From the NCBI GenBank assembly GCA_905221605.1, contig CAJNDS010001007.1, positions 1 through 42,463 of the forward strand: a stretch of 42,463 nucleotides of DNA, given 5' to 3'. The position numbers and the translations under genes were made by a program. Positions within the stretch are counted from its first letter, which is position 1, and every line of letters begins with the position of its first letter. The DNA comes from Symbiodinium natans. Lineage: Eukaryota > Sar > Dinophyceae > Suessiales > Symbiodiniaceae. Shown here piece after piece: positions 17,641 to 29,767 of this stretch. The notes beneath the pieces were generated by a model that made no database searches, was not told the DNA's origin, and saw only the letters and a list, made by a program, of their open reading frames with translations.

Positions 17641-17706
17641 GAGAACTTAAGCCCTGCGCCAAAATCCCAATGCGACCCACTACTGGAACCCAGTGGAATA
17701 CCACTG

Positions 17707-18702
17707 CCCAGGAATGACATTCCGTTTCCCGCGATGGAAAAAACTTTAATTGCGAATGGAAACCGATTGGAATCCCATTACTCGGGAAATCCCGCTAGTG
17801 GGAAGCCAATGAAGTCCCAGTGCCCACTTATGGAATTTGCCCGCTCGTGGAAACCCCTGCTACCCATTTGTGCTGCAAAACGCAGGTCTGCATCATTAGC
17901 ATCAGCCGGCCGCGGCCGCCAGCAAAGGAGAGCATCAGAGGCATCAGCCGGCTCGGTGGGTAGCAGCCGCGGACAACAAGGTTGTGCACGCTAGCGACCC
18001 GCAGCGCGCGGGCCCGTGTGTGAAAAAAAAAGAAAAAACCCGCACGCTCGGAAGCCACAACGGTGCCATTTGGATCCACGCATTTCCATTATGCTCATGC
18101 TGCACCTGCTCCGGATTTACCGAATGCGCGGCTGGCCAAGCCTTGTCCGCAAGCAAAGCATCTTTGGCAAGCCCTGATGTAAGTTGCTCTGGCTTCACAA
18201 GTGGGTAGTGGGATTTCCAGTAGTGTGACTCCCATCACTCGTGGGACATGGGATTTCCACTAGTGGGCAGTGGGATTCCACCAGTAGGTAATGGGCATTG
18301 GTAGCAGGACTCCATTGGGTTTCACTAGTGGGCAATGGGATCTCACCCAGTTTCGTAGAGTGTCGCGGCGCGTCGAAACGGGTTGCACAGGTGCTGGTCA
18401 CCAGTGATGCTCGTGCTCTGCCTTTGCTCGCCTGGGGCTCCCGGTGCTTTCCTTGAAGGTCGATCGCTCGCACCAAAAATCGTGCCCGCGCCTGATCCGC
18501 ACCGCTTTGCGACCATGCACAGCGCGGGTCGCCAGCCCGCACCATTTTTTGGGTCACCCCCCGCCCCCTGGCACCTAAGCCGGCTGATGCCACGGATCCT
18601 CTCCATTTTTTGGCGGCTGCGGCTAGGAGGAATCTTCCAGCCGTCCACGACTTCCGCCCACAGAGCCGGCTGATGCTCTTGATGCGCTCTCCTAGGGGCC
18701 GC
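17707..18702 (+). repeat. R arm, unit 2, second copy (complete)
   Basis: The complete R arm: CCCAGGAATGACATTCC start, GC-rich core, CACCTGCTCCGGATTTACCG, reverse-oriented P repeats (18190-18345), GTCGAAACGGGTTGCAC, GGTCGCCAGCCCGCACC, CCTAGGGGCCG end. It has a unique 13-bp insertion (GTGAAAAAAAAAGA, near 18020) inside the core. Open frames here are overlapping shadows. Confidence 0.8.
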
Positions 18703-18860
18703 TCGCGATGCTCGCGCCTTTAGCGGACGTGGCCGGGTCATGCTCATCATGTGGACGTGTGCTTGCGGCCGTTTACATGTGCAGTGCGGTGTACGACAAG
18801 GAAACTGACAGCAACAACGAAAATGATGCCTTCGTAGCGTGTCGCGGCACATCGAAACGG
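18703..18860 (+). repeat. Block D', unit 2 (short form)
   Basis: D' with an internal deletion: GAAAATGATG joins directly to CCTTCGTAGCG. Confidence 0.6.
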
Positions 18861-18889
18861 GTTTTTGCACGGGCGGAATACCATTGCCG

Positions 18890-19497
18890 AGTCAGTGGAA
18901 TGCACATTAACCCCTAGTGGAAATCCCGCTAGCCACTGGAAATGCCATGACGCAATAGCGGAATCCCATTGCCGATTAAATGAACATTACCCGCTAGTGG
19001 CTAGTAAATATCTCAACCTCCGATGGCTGTATCCAGAAGTGAAGAGGCTCTGCTCACGATGCTTTCGCAGGTGGGTTGCACGGGCGCTGCTCGTGGAATG
19101 CAGTGGAACCCCATTGCCCACTCATGCAATCCAATGAAATTCGCAGAACCCCATTCATGGAAATGCCAGTGGCCATTTGTATCCCATTGCCCACCCACTA
19201 GTGGCTAGAGAACATCTCACTACCTGGAATCCATTACCCACTAGTGGAAGCCAGTGGAATCCCATTTACCCACTAGTGGAAATCCCATGAAGCACTTGTG
19301 TGAATCCTAGTCGCCATTGTCATTGATGGAGTTGAATCAAATCCCATTAACCATTAATGGAAATGCCATGGAATCACATTACTCTCCAACTGGAATCCCA
19401 TTACCCGTCAGTGGAAATTGCACTAACCACTACTGGAAATACCATTGCCTGCTAGACGAAAATCCCATTGCCCACTCATGAAATCCGATTGCCCAAG
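18890..19497 (+). repeat. P repeats, unit 2, long cluster
   Basis: Similar to 10040-10700 but with other members, for example ATCCCATTAACCATTAATGG and CAATCCAATGAAATTCGCAG. Confidence 0.7.
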
Positions 19498-19930
19498 CTT
19501 ACATCCGACCTTGCTGAATAAGCTTTGCCTTGCCAGGCTGCGCATTCGTTAAGCCTGGGCACCGCAACATGTGATGGCTTGGCAGGAACACTGAACTTCT
19601 GCTTATCCTGGTTACGATGGACCCGGAGGAGGAAACAAGCACATTCGCACCAACACCGTACGAAGAACCCCACATTCTTCTTGAGCTCAAGTGCTTCACA
19701 AACGGCTGGCGCACCCGTTCCGGTGATGTGAGATGCGTGTCAAAACTGTTTTCATGCGTGTGCCTCCTGAGCACACGCCACATTTCTACGCATGGCTCCG
19801 CGACCAAGGCCGTGGCTTTAGAGCTTCTGGAACTGCCGGAAAGAAGTGGAACAAGTGGTTACCCAGGGTTTGCTTAGCAAAAGCTACCAGTTCGTTCGCG
19901 GAACTTGCGACCACACAGCGCGCACATTAA
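19498..19930 (+). other. Block E, unit 2
   Basis: This copy has the ATG (19617) that is ATA in unit 1. The 86-codon frame MDPEEETSTFAPTPYEEPHI runs to 19877. I recognise no domain. It is followed in another frame by the FMRVPPEHTPHFYAWLRDQG peptide. Confidence 0.35.
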
Positions 19931-20675
19931 GTCAATGTGTTAGGCCGTACAAAGTTGCGAACCCAAGACACTTTTCTCACAGTCCCTGACGACAAACATC
20001 GCGATGACGTGCTCACATTGCTTGACCTCTAGCATGGAAAGCCACCGAGAATCGCAGGCCAACAGATCCCCCGCAGAGCAACATGCAAGCCATCGACGAG
20101 CAAGGCGCAGAAGTTAATGCAAAGTGCATCGGTTGATTTAAGCGTCGACCGCAGAGACATACGCTACGAAAGCACTTGCTCGGCACACGCGGGATCCAGG
20201 GGAGGTGGATTGGTCTTGGTCGTTCTTGCACGCTATTATACCAGACTTAGATCGAGTCCCTGTTCTCAATGCCGAAAGCAAAGCGTCCTGAGTAAGCTTG
20301 ACGGACTCGGACTGGGCCGGGTGCCTCGATAGCTCCACATTGATACCATCCGGCGAAGCTGAAATCGGAGCTTTGAGCCGAGAGGCGCGCGACGCCATGT
20401 TTGTTAAGCAACTTGCGGAGGAGGATTTCGGGTTGAAACTTGGCACTGCCCGCTTATGGACAGCGTGCAGCCCTTTATGTTCAAGAACTTCGGCAAAATC
20501 TTTGGGGAGATCCAGCAGTTTGGAGCATTTGAATCGGCAAAAGAGCAGTGGCAGACTTTGGCATGGATATGAGTTCATGCAAATGGAAAAAGTAGTGCGG
20601 TGAGCTACGCAAAACTGGATTGTTGATGCTTGATGGCAGAAAATGCTACATTTTGTGCTGTCTTGGAGCTCCGCC
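19931..20675 (+). mobile_element. Copia-type pol remnant, unit 2/3 border
   Basis: RT end with the same in-frame stop (TAG after CTTGACCTC, near 20030) and frameshifted RNase H (20298-20460). It has an 11-bp insertion (TACAAAGTTGC, near 19948) relative to unit 1 and keeps the 44-bp segment. Confidence 0.6.
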
Positions 20676-20914
20676 ACACCGTTTTTCGTCCGTATAGTGC
20701 AGGGTACGTAAAGGGAATTTAAAGCTAAACGAGAACGCGAAAGAACATGGGAAGAGATGCAGTTTGAAGAGCGCGAAGGCGAGCAAGATGCGGTCGCAAG
20801 GACGGTTGTGTGCACAAATAACGCAACAGGTCGATGTATTCGTAGAAGAAACTTCCGATGGCGGCACCCAGACGTGAGGAGGCTCTGATGCTCACGATGC
20901 CTTCGTAGCGCGCT
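20676..20914 (+). repeat. Block D, unit 3 (5'-truncated), joined directly to Copia remnant
   Basis: CTCCGCCACACCGTTTTTCG shows that the P cluster usually between the Copia remnant and D is deleted. The start of D up to TTTACATGTAT is also missing (joined at CGTCCGTATAGTGC). Confidence 0.65.
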
Positions 20915-21265
20915 GGTATCCCATAATGTCATTCAATATCCCATTGCCCACTCGTGGCCAGTGGAAATCCCATTGCCTGTTAACGAAATGCCACTACTGC
21001 CCACTAGTGAAATCCCAATTGCGGACAAGGCTGCGCATTTGTTAAGCTGGGCAGGTACCGCAACATGTTGATGGTGGCTTGGCAGGAACACTGAATTTCT
21101 GCTAGCTTGAAGCGAACGCAAGGAATCCAGTGGAATCACTAGCAAATCCCATTGCCCGTTAATGAAACTAGTGAAACCCCACTGCCCATAAATGAAATCC
21201 CATGGAATTCCATCATCCATTCGTGCACACTAGTGGAATCACATTGCCCACTAAGGCGAAGCCCT
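20915..21265 (+). repeat. P repeats, unit 3, with E-like segment
   Basis: It starts GGTATCCCATAATGTCATTC followed by AATATCCC, a variant shared with unit 4 and with the right edge of the window. Confidence 0.65.
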
Positions 21266-21419
21266 GTCCTGAAAACCACAGCTCACCAGCCTTTAACCCA
21301 GGCCCAAAACCCTAAACCTTAATCGCAATTCCTAAGCTCAGTATGGCTTGCGCGTTTTTTTTTGAGGGGGTTTCTTGGGCCAGCGCCTTCGACTTGTCCC
21401 CACGGGCCTTCTTCATCTG
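21266..21419 (+). repeat. Block Q, unit 3
   Basis: As in unit 2; CTCAGTATGGCTTG at 21337. Confidence 0.6.
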
Positions 21420-21725
21420 CCCACAGAAATCTTATAGAAATTGCATTACCCGCTCATGGAAATTCTGCTACCCATTTGTGCTGCAAACGCAGGTCTGCAT
21501 CATTAGCATCAGCCGGCCGCGGCCGCCAGCAAAGGAGAGCATCAGAGGCATCAGCCGGCTCGGTGGGTAGCAGCCGCGGACAACAAGGTTGTGCACGCTA
21601 GCGACCCGCAGCGCGCGGGCCCGTGTCCCGCACGCTCGGAAGCCACAACGGTGCCATTTGGATCCACGTATTTCCATTATGCTCATGCTGCACCTGCTCC
21701 AGAATTACCGAATGCGCAGCTGGCC
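21420..21725 (+). repeat. R segment, unit 3, first copy, cut by the minisatellite
   Basis: Stops at the same point as in unit 2, here with GCGCAGCTGGCC and CTCCAGAATTACCG variants that unit 4 shares. Confidence 0.75.
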
Positions 21726-22836
21726 ACGTCCGTGTTACCAATGCGTGCGAGTGGCCAATGCATCCATGGCCGAGCCATGACTACGTCCGTGTTACCAATG
21801 CGTGCAAGTGGCCAATGCATTCATGGCCGCGCCATGATTACGTCCGTGTTACCAATGCGTGCGAGTGGCCAATGCATCCATGGCCGAGCCATGATTACGT
21901 CCGTGTTACCAATGCGTGCAAGTGGCCAATGCATCCATGTCCGAGCCATGATTACGTCCGTGTTACCAATGCGTGCAAGTGACGTCCGTGTTACCAATGC
22001 GTGCTCGTGGCCAATGCATCCAAGCCATGATTACGTCCGTGTTACCAATCCGTGCGAGTGGCCAATGCATCCATGGCCGAGCCATGATTACGTCCGTGTT
22101 ACCAATGCGTGCGAGTGGCCAATGCATCCATGGCCGAGCCATGATTACGTCCGTGTTACCAATGCGTGCAAGTGGCCAATGCATTCATGGCCGAGCCATG
22201 ATTGCGTCCGTGTTACCAATGCGTGCGAGTGGCCAATGCATCCATGGCCGAGCCATGATTACGTCCGTGTTACCAATGCGTGCGAGTGGCCAATGCATCC
22301 ATGGCCGAGCCATGATTACGTCCTCGTTACCAATGCGTGCGAGTGGCCAATGCATCCAAGCCATGATTACGTCCGTGTTACCAATGCGTGCGAGTGGCCA
22401 ATGCATCCATGGCCGAGCCATGATTACGTCCGTGTTACCAATGCGTGCAAGTGGCCAATGCATCCATGGCCGAGCTGTGATTACGTCCTCGTTACCAACA
22501 AGTGCGAGTGGCCAATGCATCCATGGCCGAACCATGATTACGTCCGTGTTAACAATGCGCCAATGCATCCATGGCCGAGCCATGATTACGTCCGTGTTAC
22601 CAATGCATGCAAGTGGCCAATGCATCCATGGCCGAGCCATGATTACGTCCGTGTTACCAATGCGTGCAAGTGGCCAATGCATCCATGGCCGAGCCATGAT
22701 TACGTCCGTGTTACCAATGCGTGCGAGTGGCCAATGCATCCATGGCCGAGCCATGATTCTGTCTGTGTTACCCATGCGTGCGAGTGGCCAATGCATCCAT
22801 GGCCGAGCCATGATTACGTCGATGTTACCATGCGTT
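21726..22836 (+). repeat. 57-bp minisatellite, ~20 copies, unit 3
   Basis: The fifth copy carries a 29-bp deletion (GCGTGCAAGTGACGTCCGTG, near 21970-21989) that shifts the reading frame and joins the two plus frames into one 447-codon frame (21591-22934). The middle of the array matches unit 2 monomer by monomer (variants TTAACAATGCGCC and ACCAACAAGTGCG in the same order). The ends match unit 4. Confidence 0.95.
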
Positions 22837-23253
22837 TAGGACCTTCCAGGCCTACTTTAACGACCGGCTCGGCGAGAGAGAATCCGTTTGAGCAGTTGGA
22901 CACGGCTTCTCCCTGGGAGATTCTCGAGCTGTGAGGTGGACAATGCTCCGAAACGTAGTGCCGAAATTCGGCCATTTTGAGTCCTATCTCCCCAAAACCT
23001 CAAACAGTGTCCAACCTTTCAAAACCCTGTAAAACGCAGAATATTCGACGCCTTTAGGCAACAGGCCCAGAACAACGCATTCCTTCCCAACCCTTGCCCG
23101 CCGCAGAAATTAACATATTCTGCGTCCGCAGATTAAGGATGTTTCCAAGCAAGCATGATAGACTTCTGCCGAGTTAATCCCATTTCCCTTCTGCTGCCCA
23201 AAAAAACCGGGCGCGTCAAGACGCGCGTACGGAGCGTTGTTTAGGACTTGGAG
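22837..23253 (+). other. Block S, unit 3
   Basis: Same as unit 2 with few substitutions. The frame leaving the minisatellite again ends in ENPFEQLDTASPWEILEL, with its stop at 22932-22934. The GCGCGTC-AA-GACGCGC hairpin is kept. Confidence 0.5.
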
Positions 23254-23403
23254 TTTTAATAGGGGGGATTTAGGGCGTAGGTTTTTTTTAGGGTTTAGGG
23301 CTTGGAAACCTTTCGCATCTTAGGCTTTAGGGTTTAGGATTTAGGGTTTCGGGTTTCGGGTTTCGGGCTTCGGGGTTAGTGTTTGATTCAAGGTTTAGGG
23401 TAC
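23254..23403 (+). repeat. TTTAGGG-like block, unit 3
   Basis: Shortened form: GGGTTTAGGGCTTGGAAACC replaces the longer middle found in unit 2. Shared with unit 4. Confidence 0.75.
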
Positions 23404-23457
23404 AGTTTTTGAGGCGATGAAGGAAGGGAGGGATAGGCCCCGAGCGGCCGGCAAGAA

Positions 23458-24152
23458 CGGCCCCTAGGAGAGCGCAGAAAGGCATCAACCGGCTCCGCGG
23501 GCAGGAAGTCGTGGACGGCTGGAAGATTCCTCCTAGCCGCAGCCGCCAAAAAATGGAGAGGATCCGTGGCATCAGCCGGCTTAGGGGCCAGGGGGGGGGG
23601 GGGACCCAAAAAATGGTACGGGCTGGCGACCCGCGCTGTGCGTGGCCAGCAGAGCTTGCCAAAGATGCTTTGCTTGCGGACAAGGCTTGGCCGCGCATTC
23701 GGTAAATCTGGAGCAGGTGCAGCAGTTCATGTTGGCGTCTTGATGGCATAATGCAAATCCCATTGCCTACTAGTGAACATCTAGCACGCACTAGTGCATC
23801 CAAATAGCACTGTTGTGGCTTCCGAGCGTGCGGGAGACGGGCCCGCGCGCTGCGGGTCGCTAGCGTGCACAATCTTGTTTTCCGCGGCTGCTACCCCACC
23901 GAGCCGGCTGATGCCTCTGATGCTCTCCTTTGCTGGCGGCCGCGGCCGGCTGATGCTAATGATGCAGACCTGCGTTTGCAGCACAAATGGGTAGCAGGAA
24001 GTTCCACGAGCGGACAATGGAATTTCTATAAGTGGGTACTGGGACTTCATTGGCTTCCACTAGCAGGATTTCCCGAGTAATGGGATTCCAATTGGTTTCC
24101 ATTCGCAATTAAGGTTTTTTTCCATCGCGGGCAATGGAATGTCATTCCTGGG
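23458..24152 (-). repeat. L arm, unit 3
   Basis: Inverted partner of 25984-26952. It keeps GGGATTCCAATTGGTTTCC (near 24080), which units 2 and 4 L arms lack and which pairs with GGAAAACGATTGGAATCCC in R. It is therefore the fullest L arm. Confidence 0.8.
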
Positions 24153-24159
24153 TAGGTAC

Positions 24160-24493
24160 GGTAGAGGTGCTAAAACCCTCGTGTTTTTGCGTCTTTTTTT
24201 GTGACCGAAAACATCCTTTGTAGTATGCTGTGCAGGGCCGGTGCGCTCTTTCGAGCTTTAAAAACCTCCTCTGCAGCACAAAAGTAGTGCTGAATAGGGC
24301 CGGCGCAGGCTTTTAGGAGAGCCCCCCTCTCCAAATCCATCTCTGTAGTTCAAAGGTAGTACTGAATGGGGCCGGCGCGCGCTTCTAGGACAGCCATCGA
24401 AAACCTCGCAAATATCGTGGGACTCGAATTCCGGGATGTCGAAACCATCGCAAATATCGTGGGACTCGAATTCCGGGGTGTCGAAACCCTCAA
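24160..24493 (+). repeat. Small repeat cassette, truncated form, unit 3
   Basis: Nearly identical to 15612-15945: part of one 62-78-bp repeat, three GGGCCGG repeats and two EcoRI-site repeats. Confidence 0.75.
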
Positions 24494-24751
24494 GATCTTC
24501 TTGCCAACCTCGCTCTTCTGTCCTTTTCTTTGCAATGACGCTATCACTATCGAACAAGCTCCCGCTGGACTACACGTTCGGGCTTTCAGTCCTGAGGGGA
24601 GACCTGGCATTCAGGCGCTCTTGTCGCAAATATCGTGGGACTCGAATTCCGGTGCGTAGAAAACCTCGCATGTGCAGTTTTGGCATTGCAGGCAATGCGA
24701 CTTGTCAGTACCTCTGCCGCATTGCTCAATTGTTTCCTGGAGCGAGTCAGC

Positions 24752-25268
24752 ATGTCGCCTCGTGGAAGAGCCCGGCAGGCCTTTGCGTGTCGTGGGAACG
24801 TGCAGAAGCATGGCCACGAATTTCGAGTTCGTTTTTGGTGTGGAGAGATTCAGAACATACGGGAGTCGAAGAAGAAAGCGCTCGCCGACTTCCAGTGTCT
24901 TCGCCAGTGCTCCACCTCGGGCGATCTTGTGGCCTGTGCTGCGAGTCTGAAGGCACCCGCCTCTCCGCCCTGCAGTACGCTCTGGGGAAGTACCGCTGCT
25001 TCTCCGCGGGCGAGCAGCTGTTCCTCATCGAGACTCTGGGCAGCGGCTCCACGCAGGGCGCCATGGTGGACATCGCGATGGTTCGCGCTCCATTGAAAGC
25101 GCAAGTGCTCGGCGTCATCGTTTTGCGGGCAGCATCGAGTTTGAGAATTACGACCACTTCGATGCTCATCGACCGGATACCTTGATCGAGCAGGGTAGCT
25201 TCTATGATTGGTGGACGTCGGAGCCCAAGACACTGTTCGGTTGGTACGTGCAGCACGTTCGTGCCTTC
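24752..25268 (+). pseudogene. AP2-like/ASCH-like pseudogene, copy 3 (two deletions)
   Basis: The AP2-like part is kept. An 82-bp deletion at CCCTGCAG/TACGCTCTGG (24975/24976) removes the start of the ASCH-like part (LNVQYPW) and changes frame. A second deletion at GTGCCTTCA/GCCCGGCGC (about 25268) removes everything after the VQHVRAF motif together with the start of the tail. The second deletion is shared with copy 4; the first is private. Confidence 0.45.
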
Positions 25269-25912
25269 AGCCCGGCGCTGCGCGCTGCACGCTGTCTTGT
25301 GAAAGGTGTGCTTCACCTGTTCCCTGGGATGTTTGGCTCGAGGACAAAACATGCAAGCTCGGTTTCTCTTCGCTTCTGTGCCTCCATGCTTTCGCGCTCT
25401 ACATGCGTGCATGCTGAGTTGTTGCTTCCTGAAAGGCGCTGTGGACTATGAGCTTGGACTTCAGAGCTACTGCCGATGATGCTCCTGGCTGACGGCTCTC
25501 GCATTGGATGTTTTTGTCTTTTCTTTCATGGCTTCGCGTGGATTGGACGCGCACAGCCGAGTCGGGTGCATACGGGTGCATGAAGTGAAGTTCTTACAGT
25601 TGCTCAAGTGCATTAAGTTGAAAAATGTCGACTTCAAGTCCGTTAACTTCAGATGTATTGACTTCCAATGATGTGAAGAGAGTTGACCACAAGTGCATGG
25701 CATTCAAGTCAACACACTTGAATGCCACGCAGTTGAAGTGCATACAAGTGCAGTATGCAAGTGAGTATGCAACCATATAAGTGCATACAATTGTCCAAGT
25801 GCATACAGTTCGAGTGCATAGCGTGAAGTGCATAGAGTCAACACACGGCAAATCGATGCTTTCGGGCCAATCGTCTTCTAGTTTCTTTCCTGGCTCTGCA
25901 TCTAAGTCGCAG
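25269..25912 (+). other. 3' tail of pseudogene module, unit 3
   Basis: Hairpin intact at 25698-25727, followed by AAGTGCATAC words and the CTCTGCATCTAAGTCGCAGG end. Confidence 0.55.
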
Positions 25913-25983
25913 GCTTTGAGAACTTAAGCCCTGCGCCAAAATCCCAATGCGACCCACTACTGGAACCCAGTGGAATACCACTG

Positions 25984-26952
25984 CCCAGGAATGACATTCC
26001 GTTTCCCGCGATGGAAAAAACTTTAATTGCGAATGGAAAACGATTGGAATCCCATTACTCGGGAAATCCCGCTAGTGGGAAGCCAATGAAGTCCCAGTGC
26101 CCACTTATGGAATTTGCCCGCTCGTGGAAACCCCTGCTACCCATTTGTGCTGCAAACGCAGGTCTGCATCATTAGCATCAGCCGGCCGCGGCCGCCAGCA
26201 AAGGAGAGCATCAGAGGCATCAGCCGGCTCGGTGGGTAGCAGCCGCGGACAACAAGGTTGTGCACGCTAGCGACCCGCAGCGCGCGGGCCCGTGTCCCGC
26301 ACGCTCGGAAGCCACAACGGTGCCATTTGGATCCACGCATTTCCATTATGCTCATGCTGCACCTGCTCCGGATTTACCGAATGCGCGGCTGGCCAAGCCT
26401 TGTCCGCAAGCAAAGCATCTTTGGCAAGCCCTGATGTAAGTTGCTCTGGCTTCACAAGTGGGTAGTGGGATTTCCAGTAGTGTGACTACTCGTGGGACAT
26501 GGGATTTCCACTAGTGGGCAGTGGGATTCCACCAGTAGGTAATGGGCATTGGTAGCAGGACTCCATTGGGTTTCACTAGTGGGCAATGGGATCTCACCCA
26601 GTTTCGTAGAGTGTCGCGGCGCGTCGAAACGGGTTGCACAGGTGCTGGTCACCAGTGATGCTCGTGCTCTGCCTTTGCTCGCCTGGGGCTCCCGGTGCTT
26701 TCCTTGAAGGTCGATCGCTCGCACCAAAAATCGTGCCCGCGCCTGATCCGCACCGCTTTGCGACCATGCACAGTGCGGGTCGCCAGCCCGCACCATTTTT
26801 TGGGTCACCCCCCGCCCCCTGGCACCTAAGCCGGCTGATGCCACGGATCCTCTCCATTTTTTGGCGGCTGCGGCTAGGAGGAATCTTCCAGCCGTCCACG
26901 ACTTCCGCCCACAGAGCCGGCTGATGCTCTTGATGCGCTCTCCTAGGGGCCG
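25984..26952 (+). repeat. R arm, unit 3, second copy
   Basis: Complete arm. It has GTGACTACTCGTGGGAC (near 26483) where units 1 and 2 have GTGACTCCCATCACTCGTGG, a marker shared with unit 4. Confidence 0.8.
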
Positions 26953-27110
26953 CTCGCGATGCTCGCGCCTTTAGCGGACGTGGCCGGGTCATGCTCATCA
27001 TGTGGACGTGTGCTTGCGGCCGTTTACATGTGCAGTGCGGTGTACGACAAGGAAACTGACAGCAACAACGAAAATGATGCCTTCGTAGCGTGTCGCGGCA
27101 CATCGAAACG
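26953..27110 (+). repeat. Block D', unit 3 (short form)
   Basis: Same internal deletion as in unit 2. Confidence 0.6.
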
Positions 27111-27139
27111 GGTTTTTGCACGGGCGGAAAACCATTGCC

Positions 27140-27754
27140 GAGTCAGTGGAATGCACATTAACCCCTAGTGGAAATCCCGCTAGCCACTGGAAATGCCATG
27201 ACGCAATAGCGGAATCCCATGGCCGATTAAATGAACATTACCCGCTAGTGGCTAGTAAATATCTCAACCTCCGATGGCTGTATCCAGAAGTGAAGAGGCT
27301 CTGCTCACGATGCTTTCGCAGGTGGGTTGCACGGGCGCTGCTCGTGGAATGCAGTGGAACCCCATTGCCCACTCATGCAATCCAATGAAATTCGCAGAAC
27401 CCCATTCATGGAAATGCCAGTGGCCATTTGTATCCCATTGCCCACCCACTAGTGGCTAGGGAACATCTCACTACCTGGAATCCATTACCCACTAGTGGAA
27501 GCCAGTGGAATCCCATTTACCCACTAGTGGAAATCCCATGAAGCACTTGTGTGAATCCTAGTCGCCATTGTCATTGATGGAGTTGAATCAAATCCCATTA
27601 ACCATTAATGGAAATGCCATGGAATCACATTACTCTCCAACTGGAATCCCATTACCTATCAGTGGAAATTGCACTAACCACTAGTGGAAAATACCATTGC
27701 CTGCTAGACGAAAATCCCATTGCCCACTCATGAAATCCGATTGCCCAAGCTTAC
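27140..27754 (+). repeat. P repeats, unit 3, long cluster
   Basis: Closely follows 18890-19497 member by member. Confidence 0.7.
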
Positions 27755-28165
27755 ATCCGACCTTGCTAAATAAGCTTTGCCTTGCCAGGCTGCGCATTCG
27801 TTAAGCCTGGGCACCGCAACATGTGATGGCTTGGCAGGAACACTGAACTTCTGCTTATCCTGGTTACGATGGACCCGGAGGAGGAAACAAGCACATTCGC
27901 ACCAACATCTTCTTGAGCTCAAGTGCTTCACAAACGGCTGGCGCACCCGTTCCGGTGATGTGAGATGCGTGTCAAAACTGTTTTCATGCGTGTGCCTCCT
28001 GAGCACACGCCACATTTCTACGCATGGCTCCGCGACCAAGGCCGTGGCTTTAGAGCTTCTGGAACTGCCGGAAAGAAGTGGAACAAGTGGTTACCCAGGG
28101 TTTGCTTAGCAAAAGCTACCAGTTCGTTCGCGGAACTTGCGACCACACAGCGCGCACATTAAGTC
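27755..28165 (+). other. Block E, unit 3 (20-bp deletion)
   Basis: The DPEEETSTFAPT frame is broken by a 20-bp deletion after CGCACCAACA (near 27907), so the frame that continues downstream (27777-28109) has a different N-terminal part. This argues against function. Confidence 0.35.
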
Positions 28166-28908
28166 AATGTGTTAGGCCGTACAAAGTTGCGAACCCAAGA
28201 CGCTTTTCTCACAGTCCCTGACGACAAACATCGCGATGACGTGCTCACATTGCTTGACCTCTAGCATGGAAAGCCATCGAGAATCGCAGGCCATCAGATC
28301 CCCCACAGAGCAACATGCAAGCCATCGACGAGCAAGGCGCAGAAGTTAATGCAAAGTGCATCGGTTGATTTAAGCGTCGACCGCAGAGACATACGCTACG
28401 AAAGCACTTGCTCGGCACACGCGGGATCCAGGGGAGGTGGATTGGTCTTGGTCGTTCTTGCACGCTATTATACCAGACTTAGATCGAGTCCCTGTTCTCA
28501 ATGCCGAAAGCAAAGCGTCCTGAGTAAGCTTGACGGACTCGGACTGGGCCGGGTGCCTCGATAGCTCCACATTGATACCATCCGGCGAAGCTGAAATCGG
28601 AGCTTTGAGCCGAGAGGCGCGCGACGCCATGTTTGTTAAGCAACTTGCGGAGGAGGATTTCGGGTTGAAACTTGGCACTGCCCGCTTATGGACAGCGTGC
28701 AGCCCTTTATGTTCAAGAACTTCGGCAAAATCTCTGGGGAGATCCAGCAGTTTGGAGCATTTGAATCGGCAAAAGAGCAGTGGCAGACTTTGGCATGGAT
28801 ATGAGTTCATGCAAATGGAAAAAGTAGTGCGGTGAGCTACGCAAAACTGGATTGTTGATGCTTGATGGCAGAAAATGCTACATTTTGTGCTGTCTTGGAG
28901 CTCCGCCA
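28166..28908 (+). mobile_element. Copia-type pol remnant, unit 3/4 border
   Basis: Same composition as at 19931-20675, with the TACAAAGTTGC insertion and the 44-bp segment. RNase H piece at 28530-28692. Confidence 0.6.
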
Positions 28909-29030
28909 ATGGAATCCCATCACCCATTACCCACTAACGGAAATCCCAATGACTGCCCACTAGCGGAACCGGAATCCCATCACTAGCGCGAAATCCCATT
29001 TGCACCAAACGCGTTGCTAGCCCACACCGT
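28909..29030 (+). repeat. P repeats, unit 4, after Copia remnant
   Basis: Present here although deleted in unit 3. Slightly shorter than in units 1 and 2 (no CCTAGCGGAACCCCGTGG). Confidence 0.65.
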
Positions 29031-29262
29031 TTTTCGTCCGTATAGTGCAGGGTACGTAAAGGGAATTTAAAGCTAAACGAGAACGCGAAAGAACATGGGA
29101 AGAGATGCAGTTTGAAGAGCGCGAAGGCGAGCAAGATGCGGTCGCAAGGACGGTTGTGTGCACAAATAACGCAACAGGTCGATGTATTCGTAGAAGAAAC
29201 TTCCGATGGCGGCACCCAGACGTGAGGAGGCTCTGATGCTCACGATGCCTTCGTAGCGCGCT
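29031..29262 (+). repeat. Block D, unit 4 (5'-truncated)
   Basis: Same truncation junction (CGTCCGTATAGTGC) as unit 3. Confidence 0.6.
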
Positions 29263-29613
29263 GGTATCCCATAATGTCATTCAATATCCCATTGCCCACT
29301 CGTGGCCAGTGGAAATCCCATTGCCTGTTAACGAAATGCCACTACTGCCCACTAGTGAAATCCCAATTGCGGACAAGGCTGCGCATTTGTTAAGCTGGGC
29401 AGGTACCGCAACATGTTGATGGTGGCTTGGCAGGAACACTGAATTTCTGCTAGCTTGAAGCGAACGCAAGGAATCCAGTGGAATCACTAGCAAATCCCAT
29501 TGCCCGTTAATGAAACTAGTGAAACCCCACTGCCCATAAATGAAATCCCATGGAATTCCATCATCCATTCGTGCACACTAGTGGAATCACATTGCCCACT
29601 AAGGCGAAGCCCT
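29263..29613 (+). repeat. P repeats, unit 4, with E-like segment
   Basis: Matches 20915-21265 throughout the parts compared. Confidence 0.65.
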
Positions 29614-29767
29614 GTCCTGAAAACCACAGCTCACCAGCCTTTAACCCAGGCCCAAAACCCTAAACCTTAATCGCAATTCCTAAGCTCAGTATGGCTTGCG
29701 CGTTTTTTTTTGAGGGGGTTTCTTGGGCCAGCGCCTTCGACTTGTCCCCACGGGCCTTCTTCATCTG
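29614..29767 (+). repeat. Block Q, unit 4
   Basis: CTCAGTATGGCTTG at 29685; otherwise as unit 3. Confidence 0.6.
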
